Positions 32,857-41,887 of a stretch of 64,000 bases of DNA are shown in pieces. A program made the position numbers and the translations under genes. The stretch covers positions 1 through 64,000 of the forward strand of contig JAFPEE010000100.1 in the NCBI GenBank assembly GCA_017389705.1, written 5' to 3'. This stretch comes from Prevotella sp. (lineage in GTDB: Bacteria > Bacteroidota > Bacteroidia > Bacteroidales > Bacteroidaceae). How positions within the stretch are numbered: the stretch's first letter is position 1; each line of letters starts with the position of its first letter. The notes below the pieces were generated by a model, which did not search any database, had not been told where the DNA came from, and saw only the letters and a list, made by a program, of their open reading frames with translations.

Positions 32857-33469
32857 CTTCCTGCACCTCGACAATGAACTGGAAATGATTAATCGCAGTG
32901 AGGCCGACTGGCTTCATCTGGATGTGATGGATGGTGTCTTTGTTCCCAACATCTCTTTTGGCTTCCCCGTGCTGGAGGCTGTTGCCAAGAAGTGCAAGAA
33001 ACAGCTGGACGTACACTACATGATTGTTCACCCGGAGCAGTACATCAAACAGACTGCTAAGTTGGGAGCAATGATGATGAACGTGCACGTGGAGGCATGT
33101 ACCCATCTGCACCGAACGGTACAAGAGATTCACGATGCCGGCATGAAGGCTGGCGTGACCCTGAATCCCTCGTCGCCCGTGGCGCTGTTGGAAGACATCA
33201 TTGATGATGTGGATATGGTGCTTCTGATGAGTGTCAACCCGGGTTTTGGCGGTCAGCAGTTCATTGAGAACACCATCCAGAAGGTGAAACGTCTGCGTCA
33301 GCTGATAACTGACCACGGCTCGAAAGCCTTGATAGAGGTGGATGGCGGTGTGCAGGCGGAAACAGCCCCCCGACTAGTGGCCGCAGGTGCTGATGTGCTG
33401 GTAAGCGGTAGCTATGTCTTCAAGAATCCCAAGCCCGAGCAAGTCATTAGCGCCTTGAGGGCGCTTTAG
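32819..33469 (+). CDS. rpe: Ribulose-phosphate 3-epimerase
   Basis: 216 residues. It interconverts ribulose 5-phosphate and xylulose 5-phosphate. Family motifs: VSPSLLAADFLHL, DWLHLDVMDGVFVPNISFG (metal-binding His and Asp), HVEAC, MSVNPGFGGQQFI, EVDGGVQAETA and SGSYVF. Its TAG stop is the first three bases of a 7-bp array that runs to the stop codon of the opposing sigma factor gene. Confidence 0.97.
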   Translation: MATIVSPSLLAADFLHLDNELEMINRSEADWLHLDVMDGVFVPNISFGFPVLEAVAKKCKKQLDVHYMIVHPEQYIKQTAKLGAMMMNVHVEACTHLHRTVQEIHDAGMKAGVTLNPSSPVALLEDIIDDVDMVLLMSVNPGFGGQQFIENTIQKVKRLRQLITDHGSKALIEVDGGVQAETAPRLVAAGADVLVSGSYVFKNPKPEQVISALRAL

Positions 33470-33522
33470 CTATTGGCTTTTGGCTATTGGCTATTAGCTA
33501 AGAGCTAACAGCTAAAAGCCAT
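33467..33522. repeat. 7-bp array between convergent stop codons (8 units)
   Basis: TAGCTAT, TGGCTTT, TGGCTAT, TGGCTAT, TAGCTAA, GAGCTAA, CAGCTAA, AAGCCAT. It begins with the rpe stop codon and ends at the first base of the opposing stop (33522-33524). GGCTTTTGGC can pair with AGCTAAAAGCC, so it may terminate transcription both ways. Confidence 0.9.
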
Positions 33523-34121
33523 TAAAACTCCATGCTAAGCTGAATGTTGTGCTGCTTGGCCAGGCGGCGCATGTTGATGAGTGCATAGCGCATGCGTCCC
33601 AAGGAGGTGTTGATGCTAACACCCGTCATAGCGGCAATCTCCTTGAACGACAGGTCCTGGTAATAGCGCATATAGACTACTTCGCGCTGTGGGGCAGGCA
33701 GGGCATCCATGATGTGACGCACATCACTCAGAATCTGGGTGTTGACATACTCGTTCTCGCGGTTGATGTCCATCAGTTCCTCGCTGCTCAGCTTGCTCAG
33801 GTCGTTGTCGGCAGTGGGCTCCACAATGTGCTCGTTCTTCTGCTGGCGGTAGCAGTCCATAATGATGTTATGGGCAATGCGTGTGAGCCAGAATGAGAAT
33901 TTCCCGCTGTCCGTGTACTTGCCTTCCTGCAAGCGGGTAATCACCTTGACGAAGGTGTCCTGGAACACATCGTTGGCCAGCTCGGGGTCGCGGACCACGA
34001 ACATGATATAACTGTAGAGCTTCTGTTGATTGCGAGCTAATAACTCATCGAACGCCCTATTGTCTCCTCCTACATAACGCAAGGCCAACATTTCGTCGGT
34101 CAAGCCATCATAAATCTTCAT
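33522..34121 (-). CDS. ECF RNA polymerase sigma factor
   Basis: 199 residues. Region 2 (AFDELLARNQQKLYSYIMFVVRDPELANDVFQDTFVKVITRL, then FSFWLTRIAHNIIMDCYRQQK) and region 4 (LPAPQREVVYMRYYQDLSFKEIAAMTGVSINTSLGRMRYALINMRRL). Close to the RpoE-like factor common in Bacteroidales, which usually stands alone with no adjacent anti-sigma factor, as here. Promoter box TACTTTTG at 34211-34218. Confidence 0.93.
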   Translation of the reverse strand: MKIYDGLTDEMLALRYVGGDNRAFDELLARNQQKLYSYIMFVVRDPELANDVFQDTFVKVITRLQEGKYTDSGKFSFWLTRIAHNIIMDCYRQQKNEHIVEPTADNDLSKLSSEELMDINRENEYVNTQILSDVRHIMDALPAPQREVVYMRYYQDLSFKEIAAMTGVSINTSLGRMRYALINMRRLAKQHNIQLSMEF

Positions 34122-34210
34122 ACGTTTTTGTTTTTTGATGAAGTAGAGTTTATCTCAATAGGCAGTAATATTTTTATGTTCGTTATTAACTTTTGTTATT
34201 ATTTCGCTTG

Positions 34211-34218
34211 CAAAAGTA
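34211..34218 (-). promoter_or_regulatory. -7 promoter box of the ECF sigma gene
   Basis: TACTTTTG on the minus strand, 90 bases upstream of the start codon, implying a leader of about 80 bases. Confidence 0.5.
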
Positions 34219-34281
34219 TATAAAAATATCAAATCAGCCAAATAATTTTGCCAAAAAGTGCGCTTTTTGCAGTTTTTATCG

Positions 34282-34289
34282 TATCTTTG
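34282..34289 (+). promoter_or_regulatory. -7 promoter box of the kinase-uridylyltransferase gene
   Basis: TATCTTTG lies 32 bases before the ATG at 34322 and rules out the earlier in-frame starts. Confidence 0.65.
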
Positions 34290-34321
34290 CCATCAGTAAT
34301 TACATTAAAAAAGATAATGAT

Positions 34322-36256
34322 ATGCTAAAACTTTTTGTTCCAGGGCGCTTGTGCCTGTTTGGAGAACACACAGACTGGGCAGGCCACTATCGTACGATGA
34401 ATGCTGACATTCTGCCTGGTGCGTCTATCGTGACCGGTATTGAACAGGGCATCTATGCGGAGGTGGAGAAATCGTCTATCTTCGAGATGCACAGCGATGC
34501 CTCTGAGATAGACGGCGTATGGCACGACTTCTCCTGTCGCATGAACGAAGCAGAGCTGAAGCGCGTGGCTAAGTCAGGCTCTTTTTTCTGCTACTGTGCC
34601 GGAGTGGCCTCGTACATGCTGGAGTGGTACAAGGTTGGCGGTGTGCGCATCCGCATCACGGACATGACGCTGCCCATGAAGAGCGGTCTCAGCTCGTCGG
34701 CAGCCATCTGTGTGCTCGTTGCACGCGCGTTCAATTTATTATATAGTTTGAACCTGAACACACTGGGCGAGATGAACATTGCCTATCTGGGTGAGTTGCG
34801 TACCTCGTCGCGTTGTGGTCGACTGGACCAGGCCTGTGCCTTTGGTGTGAAGCCCAATCTGATGACTTTCGACGGTGATGAGATTGAGGTGAAGTCGCTC
34901 AACGTGAAGAAGCAACTGTACTGGGTGTTTGCTGACCTGTGTGCGGAGAAGGACACCATCAAAATCCTGTCTGACCTGAACAAGGCCTATCCCTTTGCCT
35001 CTAATGAGGCTGAGGAGAATCTGCATAAGGCACTGGGCGAGTGGAACCATGAGATGGTGAACCGTGCCATCAAGTATATGGCTGAGGGCGACCGTGAGTC
35101 GCTGGGCAAATTGATGACGGAGGCCGAGGAGATGTTCGATAAGTATATTGCTCCCATGTCACCTGCCTTGTGGGCTCCTAAGCTGCATGAGGTGTTACAT
35201 GACCCGCAGATACAGCCGATGGTGTATGGCGGCAAGGGAGTAGGTTCGCATGGCGACGGTTCCGTGCAGTTTCTGGCACGCAGCGCGGACGACCAGCAGC
35301 GTCTGATTGACTACTTGAATGCCCAGGGCATGAAAGCCTATTCGTTGACCTTGCGCCCTGTGCATACGGTGCGCAAGGCTATCATCCCCGTGGCAGGCTT
35401 CGGCACCCGCCTCTATCCTGCCACCCGTGCCTTGAAGAAAGACTTCTTCCCCATACCCTGTCCCGACGGCATGGTGCGCCCCGTCATCCTGATTCTGCTG
35501 GAAGAGCTGGTGAAGAGTGGGGTAGAGGAAATCTGCCTGGTGCTGGGGTCGGAGGAAGAGCGTATCCTCTATTCAGAGTTCTTCGAGCGTCCGTTGAGTG
35601 ACGAACACCTGCGCAAGCTGAACAAGGAGGCGCAGGAGTATGAGAACCGTATTCTGGACATCGGCAAGCGTCTGCACTACGTCTATCAGCACGAGAAGCG
35701 CGGCTTTGGACATGCGGTGTTCCAGGCTGCTGAGTTTGCCAACAACGAGCCGGTGCTGTTACTGCTAGGTGACACGCTCTATCGCAGCAGTTCGAACAAG
35801 CCCTGCGCTTTGCAGCTGATAGAACAATACGAGCGTTACAGCCAGCTCATGGTCAGCATCCATACCGTACCGCTGTCGGATGTGAGCCATTATGGTATCT
35901 TAAGTGGTGTCTGGGAGGACAAGGACCGTACTATCCTGAATGTCTCGACGATGTACGAGAAGCCCAAGGCCTCGTATGCGGAGGACTTCTTAGGTGTGCG
36001 CAACGCAGAGGGAGAGAAGGAGTATTATAGCGTCTTTGGTCAGTACATCCTGACACCTGAGGTGTTTACCCAACTGGCAGCAGACATCCGACGGGCTGAT
36101 GCTGATGGCGACAACAGCCGTGAGATAGAACTGACTGCCGCCCTTGAGACGGTACGTCAGAAGAGCGGCATGATGGGTGTCAGGCTTAAAGGCACCATGT
36201 ACGATATGGGTAATCCCACAGCCCTGCGCAACTGTGTGCGTTATTTTTCGAAGTAG
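34322..36256 (+). CDS. Bifunctional GHMP sugar kinase - UDP-sugar pyrophosphorylase (GalU-like)
   Basis: 644 residues. Residues ~1-345 are a GHMP kinase of the galactokinase type: PGRLCLFGEHTDWAG (compare the galactokinase GEHTDY signature), LPMKSGLSSSAAICV (ATP loop) and GGKGVGSHGDGSVQF (motif 3). Residues ~355-640 are a nucleotidyltransferase: IPVAGFGTRLYPATRALKKDFFPI, VLGSEEERI and GYDMGNPTALRNC-like ending are GalU features. A sugar would be phosphorylated on C1 and then charged to a UDP-sugar by one polypeptide. The order differs from Fkp (pyrophosphorylase first). The sugar is unknown; galactose or a uronic acid fits the pectin setting. Confidence 0.82.
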   Translation: MLKLFVPGRLCLFGEHTDWAGHYRTMNADILPGASIVTGIEQGIYAEVEKSSIFEMHSDASEIDGVWHDFSCRMNEAELKRVAKSGSFFCYCAGVASYMLEWYKVGGVRIRITDMTLPMKSGLSSSAAICVLVARAFNLLYSLNLNTLGEMNIAYLGELRTSSRCGRLDQACAFGVKPNLMTFDGDEIEVKSLNVKKQLYWVFADLCAEKDTIKILSDLNKAYPFASNEAEENLHKALGEWNHEMVNRAIKYMAEGDRESLGKLMTEAEEMFDKYIAPMSPALWAPKLHEVLHDPQIQPMVYGGKGVGSHGDGSVQFLARSADDQQRLIDYLNAQGMKAYSLTLRPVHTVRKAIIPVAGFGTRLYPATRALKKDFFPIPCPDGMVRPVILILLEELVKSGVEEICLVLGSEEERILYSEFFERPLSDEHLRKLNKEAQEYENRILDIGKRLHYVYQHEKRGFGHAVFQAAEFANNEPVLLLLGDTLYRSSSNKPCALQLIEQYERYSQLMVSIHTVPLSDVSHYGILSGVWEDKDRTILNVSTMYEKPKASYAEDFLGVRNAEGEKEYYSVFGQYILTPEVFTQLAADIRRADADGDNSREIELTAALETVRQKSGMMGVRLKGTMYDMGNPTALRNCVRYFSK

Positions 36257-36302
36257 CTATTAGCTATTAGCTGTTGGCAGTTAGCTGTTAGCCATCAGCT
36301 AA
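36254..36302. repeat. 7-bp array between convergent stop codons (7 units)
   Basis: TAGCTAT, TAGCTAT, TAGCTGT, TGGCAGT, TAGCTGT, TAGCCAT, CAGCTAA. It starts on the TAG stop of the kinase gene and covers the complement of the rfbA stop (36299-36301). Confidence 0.9.
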
Positions 36303-37183
36303 AAGGCAAAATCCTCAGCGCGACGCATGAGATACTGGCCGTAGTCATTCTTTATCATGGGCTCGGCCAGTTTTTTTAGCTGTTCCTTGCTAATCCAGCC
36401 ACGCTTGTAGGCTATCTCCTCCAGACAAGCGACCTTCAGACCTTGGCGTTTCTCGATGACCTCGATGAAGGTAGAGGCCTCGGAGAGCGAGTCGTGGGTG
36501 CCGGTGTCGAGCCATGCAAAGCCACGCTGAAGGGTCTGGACGTGCAGGTTCTTGGCCTGCAGGTATTCCTGGTTGACGGTGGTGATCTCCAGCTCACCAC
36601 GGGCAGAGGGCTTGATGTTCTTGGCAATCTCCACTACGCTGTTGGGATAGAAATAAAGACCTACCACGGCATAGTTCGACTTGGGCTTCTGAGGCTTTTC
36701 CTCAATGCTCAGGCAGTTGCCGTCCTTGTCGAACTCCGCAACACCATAGCGCTCAGGGTCGTTGACCCAATAGCCAAAGACGGTAGCCTCGCCTTCCTGC
36801 TCCGCACGGTTGACGGCATCCTTCAACATGCCCGTGAAACCGCTGCCATAGAAGATGTTGTCGCCTAGTACCAGACAGGCACAATCATCGCCAATGAACT
36901 CTTCGCCGATGATGAAGGCCTGCGCCAGTCCGTCAGGCGAGGGCTGCTCGGCATACTCGAAGCGTACACCCAACTCGGAACCGTCGCCCAGCAGACGCTT
37001 GAAGCCTGGCAGGTCGTAGGGCGTCGAGATAATGAGAATCTCGCGGATGCCTGCCAGCATCAGTGTTGAAATGGGGTAATAAATCATGGGCTTGTCGAAG
37101 ATGGGGATTAACTGTTTCGACACTCCCTTGGTGATGGGGTAGAGGCGTGTTCCGCTGCCTCCGGCTAATACGATACCTTTCAT
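36299..37183 (-). CDS. rfbA: Glucose-1-phosphate thymidylyltransferase
   Basis: 294 residues. First step of dTDP-L-rhamnose synthesis. [37 protein letters not shown] is diagnostic; [22 protein letters not shown] and [21 protein letters not shown] follow. Length matches RmlA. Promoter box TATATTTG at 37213-37220. The end is shared with a 7-bp array. Confidence 0.97.
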   Translation of the reverse strand: MKGIVLAGGSGTRLYPITKGVSKQLIPIFDKPMIYYPISTLMLAGIREILIISTPYDLPGFKRLLGDGSELGVRFEYAEQPSPDGLAQAFIIGEEFIGDDCACLVLGDNIFYGSGFTGMLKDAVNRAEQEGEATVFGYWVNDPERYGVAEFDKDGNCLSIEEKPQKPKSNYAVVGLYFYPNSVVEIAKNIKPSARGELEITTVNQEYLQAKNLHVQTLQRGFAWLDTGTHDSLSEASTFIEVIEKRQGLKVACLEEIAYKRGWISKEQLKKLAEPMIKNDYGQYLMRRAEDFAF

Positions 37184-37212
37184 TTTGTTTGCTTTTTGAT
37201 GATTTTCGTTTG

Positions 37213-37220
37213 CAAATATA
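37213..37220 (-). promoter_or_regulatory. -7 promoter box of rfbA
   Basis: TATATTTG on the minus strand, 29 bases before the ATG. Confidence 0.55.
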
Positions 37221-37262
37221 CGAAATAATCATCAAACATTTGGTGTTTTTCCTAAAAATATG

Positions 37263-37270
37263 TACTTTTG
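37263..37270 (+). promoter_or_regulatory. -7 promoter box of the phosphodiesterase operon
   Basis: TACTTTTG, 34 bases before the ATG at 37305; divergent from rfbA. Confidence 0.55.
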
Positions 37271-37304
37271 CAAACGAATATTTTAAGAATCAATGATATA
37301 GCTT

Positions 37305-38456
37305 ATGGTGAAACAAATACTATGTTTTTCAGCCTTGTTCTTAGGATTAGCAACTACTGTCAAGGCTCAGCAGACGGAGAAATTCAGTGTGGCAACACTC
37401 AATGTTGACGGTCTGCCTCAGAAGATATTGGTGTTCAATGTGAATGCGGCAGGTCCTGGTGCAGAAGGTTCGTCACGTATCGGTAAGTACTTGCAGAAGA
37501 AAGGTCATGATATAGTGTGCATGCAGGAGGACTTCAACTACCATGGTGTATTATCGCCTTGGCTGGAGGACGACTACCGGCAGGACGAATGGTCGGGAGG
37601 TGTCTATATTGACAATCCAGAGGAGAAGATAGACCTGCTACATGCCCAGAATACCCAGTTCAAGACAGACGGATTGGGAGCCTGTTGGAAAAACAACATC
37701 GTGCTGTCGTCCACGGAACGTGTGGCGTGGAAAGAGACCTTTGGAAAGTTCAGTCATGCTGCTGACGCTCTGGTGACTAAGGGTTTCCGGCGCTATGAGT
37801 TGACGCTGGCCAGTGGTGTCAGCCTGGTGGTTTATAACATGCATATGGATGCCAGCAGCATAGATGACGAGAAAGAGGGTAAGGATACACCAGACCGTGC
37901 AGCCCGTCTTTCTGAGTGGCAGCAGTTGAAGGACGACGTGTTGGCTCATCTGGATACCCGTCCTGTCATCATCATGGGCGACTTAAACAGCTACTATTCT
38001 CGCGATCAGATTAAGGCTAAGTTCATTGATGCCATCGCAGCCTCTGGAAAGGGTGAGGCATACGACGTATGGGTAGAGCTGGAGAAAAATGGTTCCTATC
38101 CCGAGCCGAAGGAAGGTCCTGTGTTTACCGACGACCCTGCCAATATGCTGGATGGCGAGGTGCTTGACAAGATTATTTATATCAATCCCACGACAGGAAC
38201 CAAAATCAAGGCAGTTGCTTATACCTTGGATACAGAAGGTTATCAGTATGAAGGCAAAATGCTGGGAGACCACTATCCCGTGTCAGCTACCTTCGAGGTA
38301 GTAGACAGCAAGACCACAGCTATTGAAACGATGGAGGCGACCTCCGAGCAGTCTTCTGAGTACTACAACCTTAACGGCCAGCGCATCAGTGAGCCAACGA
38401 AAGGACTCTACATTGAAAATCAGGGGAAGGAAAGCCGTAAACGTATCATCAAATAG
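37305..38456 (+). CDS. Secreted endonuclease/exonuclease/phosphatase-fold hydrolase
   Basis: 383 residues with a signal peptide (about 1-21, VKAQQ). The fold contains a metal-binding Glu (IVCMQEDFNYHG), a His in YNMHMDASS, the Asp-Asn pair in IIMGDLNSYYSRDQ, and GDHYPVSATF. Sphingomyelinases, nucleases and inositol phosphatases share this fold, so the substrate is open. The C-terminus ends with the tail 'YYNLNGQRISEPTKGLYI', like the tails on the pectate lyase and subtilase. Two secreted lipase-like genes follow in the same direction. Confidence 0.85.
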   Translation: MVKQILCFSALFLGLATTVKAQQTEKFSVATLNVDGLPQKILVFNVNAAGPGAEGSSRIGKYLQKKGHDIVCMQEDFNYHGVLSPWLEDDYRQDEWSGGVYIDNPEEKIDLLHAQNTQFKTDGLGACWKNNIVLSSTERVAWKETFGKFSHAADALVTKGFRRYELTLASGVSLVVYNMHMDASSIDDEKEGKDTPDRAARLSEWQQLKDDVLAHLDTRPVIIMGDLNSYYSRDQIKAKFIDAIAASGKGEAYDVWVELEKNGSYPEPKEGPVFTDDPANMLDGEVLDKIIYINPTTGTKIKAVAYTLDTEGYQYEGKMLGDHYPVSATFEVVDSKTTAIETMEATSEQSSEYYNLNGQRISEPTKGLYIENQGKESRKRIIK

Positions 38457-38464
38457 TCAGCGCT

Positions 38465-40162
38465 ATGAGAAAGTTATCTTTGTTGTTCCTGGCACTGGTG
38501 GCATGTGTGCTGGCAGGCAAGGCGCAGGAAATCTCTTATAAGATACTGCACGAGGCAGACACGACGGTGAAGGCCAAGATATCAGGCATGTCGTTCGGCT
38601 CTCGTAACGTACGCTACTATGTCTATGAATATCCTTCGAAGGATGGTTTCGGGAATGCTGTCACCGCCAGTGGCATCATTATGGCACCGATGAATATTGT
38701 TGACGGTTCGGTACCATGTGATGGTGTCATCATGTTCAACCATCCTACCATTGGGGCACCGGAACAGGCCCCCTCACAGGGAGGATTGGACGTCCCTAGT
38801 GGCATGCTGGCCAACCCTCTGAAACCCAACTACATTGTTGTCATGGCTGACTACATAGGCTATGGTTCGTCCAGCAACGAGATGGTGGAATATCTCTGTG
38901 GCGACACCAATGCCCGCAACAGTCTGGACGGCCTGCTGGCTGCACGTAAACTCTTTGAGGACAAGAAAATCCCTCAGGGCAAGTACCTCTTTAATATGGG
39001 CTACTCGCAGGGTGGCGTAGAGAGTATGTATGCCGCCAAGCTGTGCGACATGGAGGAAAGATACAAAGGTATCCGCTTTACCAAGACCTTTGTAGGAGGC
39101 GGGCCATTAGACATGGAGGCTGCGTACTCTGCTTACGTGAAAAAGGATCAATGCGACGCCATCAACGATGTGGCGATGTTCCTCATTTCCGTTAACGAGA
39201 AGTGCCGTCTGGGCATCAAATACTCAGACCTGTTCAAAGGTAAGCTGGGGCAGGATGAGAATGTCTTGCGGGTCTTGCGCGAAAAAAGCAAGTCGGTGCT
39301 GGGCGAACTGGGAGTCTCAGACCTTGACTCCCTGCATCAGCTGCTGCAGCCTGCCTATATGGACTTGAAGAGCGAAGCCGCCCAGGCTTTGTTAAACGCA
39401 TTGAAGGAAATCAAGGTTTCCAACGGTTGGACACCCGATTCGACACGGCAATACTATATTGAGCATAGCCGTCATGACAACTATGTTCCTGTAAAGTGCT
39501 CGCACGACATGATTACGTGGATGAAGGCGAAAGGCTTTAAGGCCAGTCTGGTGCCGGGCAAGACCAATCTGCAGACTAACATGTTGGTATTCAAGCTGAA
39601 GCATCAGCAGGCCGGCATCGTCTGGGCTATACAAACCCTTGCCGCCACCCAGTTCTGGCCGGTAGTCTACCACGAGAACGAGCAGAACCGCTACTACCAC
39701 AATTTCGTGAAAGACCTGAATCTGATGAAGGTTGTTAAGTTGTTGGAAAGCTGGGGCCTTGACCTGCGTAAACTGGCCAGCCAGGCACCTAGCATCCAGG
39801 CCGAAATGGCTGCGGCTATTGCCGAAGGCAGCATAGACCCTGAGGGTAGTGTGCGACAGCTGGTAGGCAGCAGAAGGGCGAACATCCTGGAACAGATTTT
39901 AGGTGTTTTGGCAAAATTGGACCTTACGTTGACTGATGCCATTGAGATGCTGGACGATTCTGGCATTACGACTGACGATATCATGGAGTTGGTCAACTAT
40001 TTTTCTGGCTCGACAGCTGCTCCAGCCAATGTGGATTTGCTGACAACATTGGAGGATAAAACGGAGGCCCCCCTCTATCTGCTTCGTCTTTACGAGCAGA
40101 CGCTGGCCAACTGCTTCTTGTTGGCAGGCCACGATGTGGACTATAGCTCGTGGGGATGGTAA
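38465..40162 (+). CDS. Secreted alpha/beta hydrolase (lipase-like), paralogue 1
   Basis: 565 residues. Signal peptide (about 1-20, AGKAQ). The nucleophile elbow is NMGYSQGGVES (GYSQGG) and the acid/His region lies near IEHSRHDNYVPVKC. The N-terminal part (YVYEYPSKDGFGNAVTASGIIMAP) is typical of secretory-lipase-like hydrolases (LIP family). A long helical C-terminal region (about 400-560) is unusual and is shared with the next gene. It starts 8 bp after the phosphodiesterase gene. Confidence 0.82.
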   Translation: MRKLSLLFLALVACVLAGKAQEISYKILHEADTTVKAKISGMSFGSRNVRYYVYEYPSKDGFGNAVTASGIIMAPMNIVDGSVPCDGVIMFNHPTIGAPEQAPSQGGLDVPSGMLANPLKPNYIVVMADYIGYGSSSNEMVEYLCGDTNARNSLDGLLAARKLFEDKKIPQGKYLFNMGYSQGGVESMYAAKLCDMEERYKGIRFTKTFVGGGPLDMEAAYSAYVKKDQCDAINDVAMFLISVNEKCRLGIKYSDLFKGKLGQDENVLRVLREKSKSVLGELGVSDLDSLHQLLQPAYMDLKSEAAQALLNALKEIKVSNGWTPDSTRQYYIEHSRHDNYVPVKCSHDMITWMKAKGFKASLVPGKTNLQTNMLVFKLKHQQAGIVWAIQTLAATQFWPVVYHENEQNRYYHNFVKDLNLMKVVKLLESWGLDLRKLASQAPSIQAEMAAAIAEGSIDPEGSVRQLVGSRRANILEQILGVLAKLDLTLTDAIEMLDDSGITTDDIMELVNYFSGSTAAPANVDLLTTLEDKTEAPLYLLRLYEQTLANCFLLAGHDVDYSSWGW

Positions 40163-40179
40163 CTTAAGATAGAAGTGAT

Positions 40180-41865
40180 ATGGAAAGCGTGAAACGAACA
40201 ATATTGATCCTGTTGGCCCTTGTGTCTACGCTATTGACATCAGTGGCACAGGATGTCCCCTATACTATTTTATCAGAGAACGATACGACGATTAAGACAC
40301 GCGCCGGAGGCGTAACCTTGTCCTCGCGTGCCGTGCGACGCTACGTATATGAATATCCCTCCAAGGATGCCGAAGGACAGCCTGCCACCATCAGTGGTGT
40401 CATCATGATACCGTCTGACATTGTTGACGGTAGTACGCCCTGCGACGGCATCATGCTCTACAACCGAGCCACGCTGAGCTCCCCCGACCAGGCTCCCTCG
40501 CTGGGTAAGAGCGAGCTGCTGAATGGTTTGATAGCCAACCCGTTGAAACCCAACTATATCCTCATTATGAGCGATTTTATTGGTTACGGCTCGTCCATTA
40601 AGTATCCGATGTTCTACCATAGTGGCGACGTCAATGCCCGCAACTCGCTCGACGGACTGCTGGCAGCTCGTCAGCTGCTGACGGATAAGCAGATACCTCA
40701 GGGCAAATACCTCTTCAACCTGGGCTTCTCGCAAGGAGGCTCTGAGGCTTTGTATGTGGCTAAGCTGCGCGACCAGGAGTACAAGGACAAGGGTGTCACC
40801 TTTACCAAGACCTTCGCTGGCGGTGGTCCCACCGACTATGTGCAGGCTTATAAGGAGTATGTCAAGAAAGACACCTGCGAAGATGTGAAGGACGTCATTA
40901 TGATGATGGTTTCTGCCGTTGAGAACCTGCATCTTGATATCAAGTACAGCGACCTGTTCAAGGAGCCTATGGCATCCCATTGCAAGGAATTGGTGGCTCG
41001 TAAGGAGAAGGCTGTCTTCAACGAGATTGGCATTGATATGGAGGGCAGACTGAGTAACCTCATACAGCCTGCCTATATGGATTTGGAGAGCGAGCAGGCC
41101 AAAGCTTTTATTGCAGCGTTGGAGAAGATTAACCTCATGAACGGCTGGGAGCCCGACCTGGAGCAGAAATACTTTATCGAGCATAGCCGTCATGATAATT
41201 ACGTACCCATCCAGTGTGTGCGTGGTATCATTCCCTGGATGAAGGAGAAGGGTTTTACGCCCAGCCTTGTACCTGGCAAGACTAATCTACAGACCAACAC
41301 CATCGTCTTCAAGCTTAACCACACCTTTTCAGCTGTCGTGTGGCTCATACAGACGGTGGCAGCCATCCAGTTCTGGCCTGTGGTCTATCACGAGAACGAA
41401 CAGAACCGCTACTACCATCATTTTGTGAAGGACCTGAACGTCATGAAGGTCGTTAAGTTGCTGGAGAGTCTGGGCCTCGACCTGCGCAAAATGGTGAAGG
41501 GAGAGTTTGCCGCTCCACAACATACCAACAGGTCGAACATCGTGCCAATTCTTCGCATGTTCCCTAATGTAGTTGATGCGCTGGCTAAGGTCGGCCTGAC
41601 TGTTGACGACCTGTCTGAGATGGTTGACGACGCAGGCATTACCGATGAAGATCTCATTCAGGTGGCCACCTATTTCTTGCTTGGCGGTGCACCGTCAGCA
41701 ACACCGGAGTCTGTTGAGTATGCGCCTACGCTGATGGCGTTGGAGGGACGTGTCGAGGCACCTCTCTATCTGCTTCGCCTCTACGAACAGACACTAGTCG
41801 AGTGGTACAAGCAAGGAGGCTACGACGTAGAGTATGAGAAGTGGGGCTGGGGATCAGTAGAATGA
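40180..41865 (+). CDS. Secreted alpha/beta hydrolase (lipase-like), paralogue 2
   Basis: 561 residues, a tandem paralogue of the previous gene: same signal peptide layout, YVYEYPSKDAEGQPATISGVIM, nucleophile elbow NLGFSQGGSEA, IEHSRHDNYVPIQC, identical WPVVYHENEQNRYYH. They share most of their sequence but the elbow residue (Tyr versus Phe) and the C-terminal region differ, consistent with an old duplication and separate specificities. It lies 17 bp after paralogue 1. Confidence 0.82.
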   Translation: MESVKRTILILLALVSTLLTSVAQDVPYTILSENDTTIKTRAGGVTLSSRAVRRYVYEYPSKDAEGQPATISGVIMIPSDIVDGSTPCDGIMLYNRATLSSPDQAPSLGKSELLNGLIANPLKPNYILIMSDFIGYGSSIKYPMFYHSGDVNARNSLDGLLAARQLLTDKQIPQGKYLFNLGFSQGGSEALYVAKLRDQEYKDKGVTFTKTFAGGGPTDYVQAYKEYVKKDTCEDVKDVIMMMVSAVENLHLDIKYSDLFKEPMASHCKELVARKEKAVFNEIGIDMEGRLSNLIQPAYMDLESEQAKAFIAALEKINLMNGWEPDLEQKYFIEHSRHDNYVPIQCVRGIIPWMKEKGFTPSLVPGKTNLQTNTIVFKLNHTFSAVVWLIQTVAAIQFWPVVYHENEQNRYYHHFVKDLNVMKVVKLLESLGLDLRKMVKGEFAAPQHTNRSNIVPILRMFPNVVDALAKVGLTVDDLSEMVDDAGITDEDLIQVATYFLLGGAPSATPESVEYAPTLMALEGRVEAPLYLLRLYEQTLVEWYKQGGYDVEYEKWGWGSVE

Positions 41866-41887
41866 ATTGTAACTTAATAATATAAAG

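Noticed and set aside
34322..36256. Fkp (fucokinase/GDP-fucose pyrophosphorylase)
   Set aside because: Fkp has its pyrophosphorylase domain first and is much longer; this protein has the kinase first and a GalU-type second domain.
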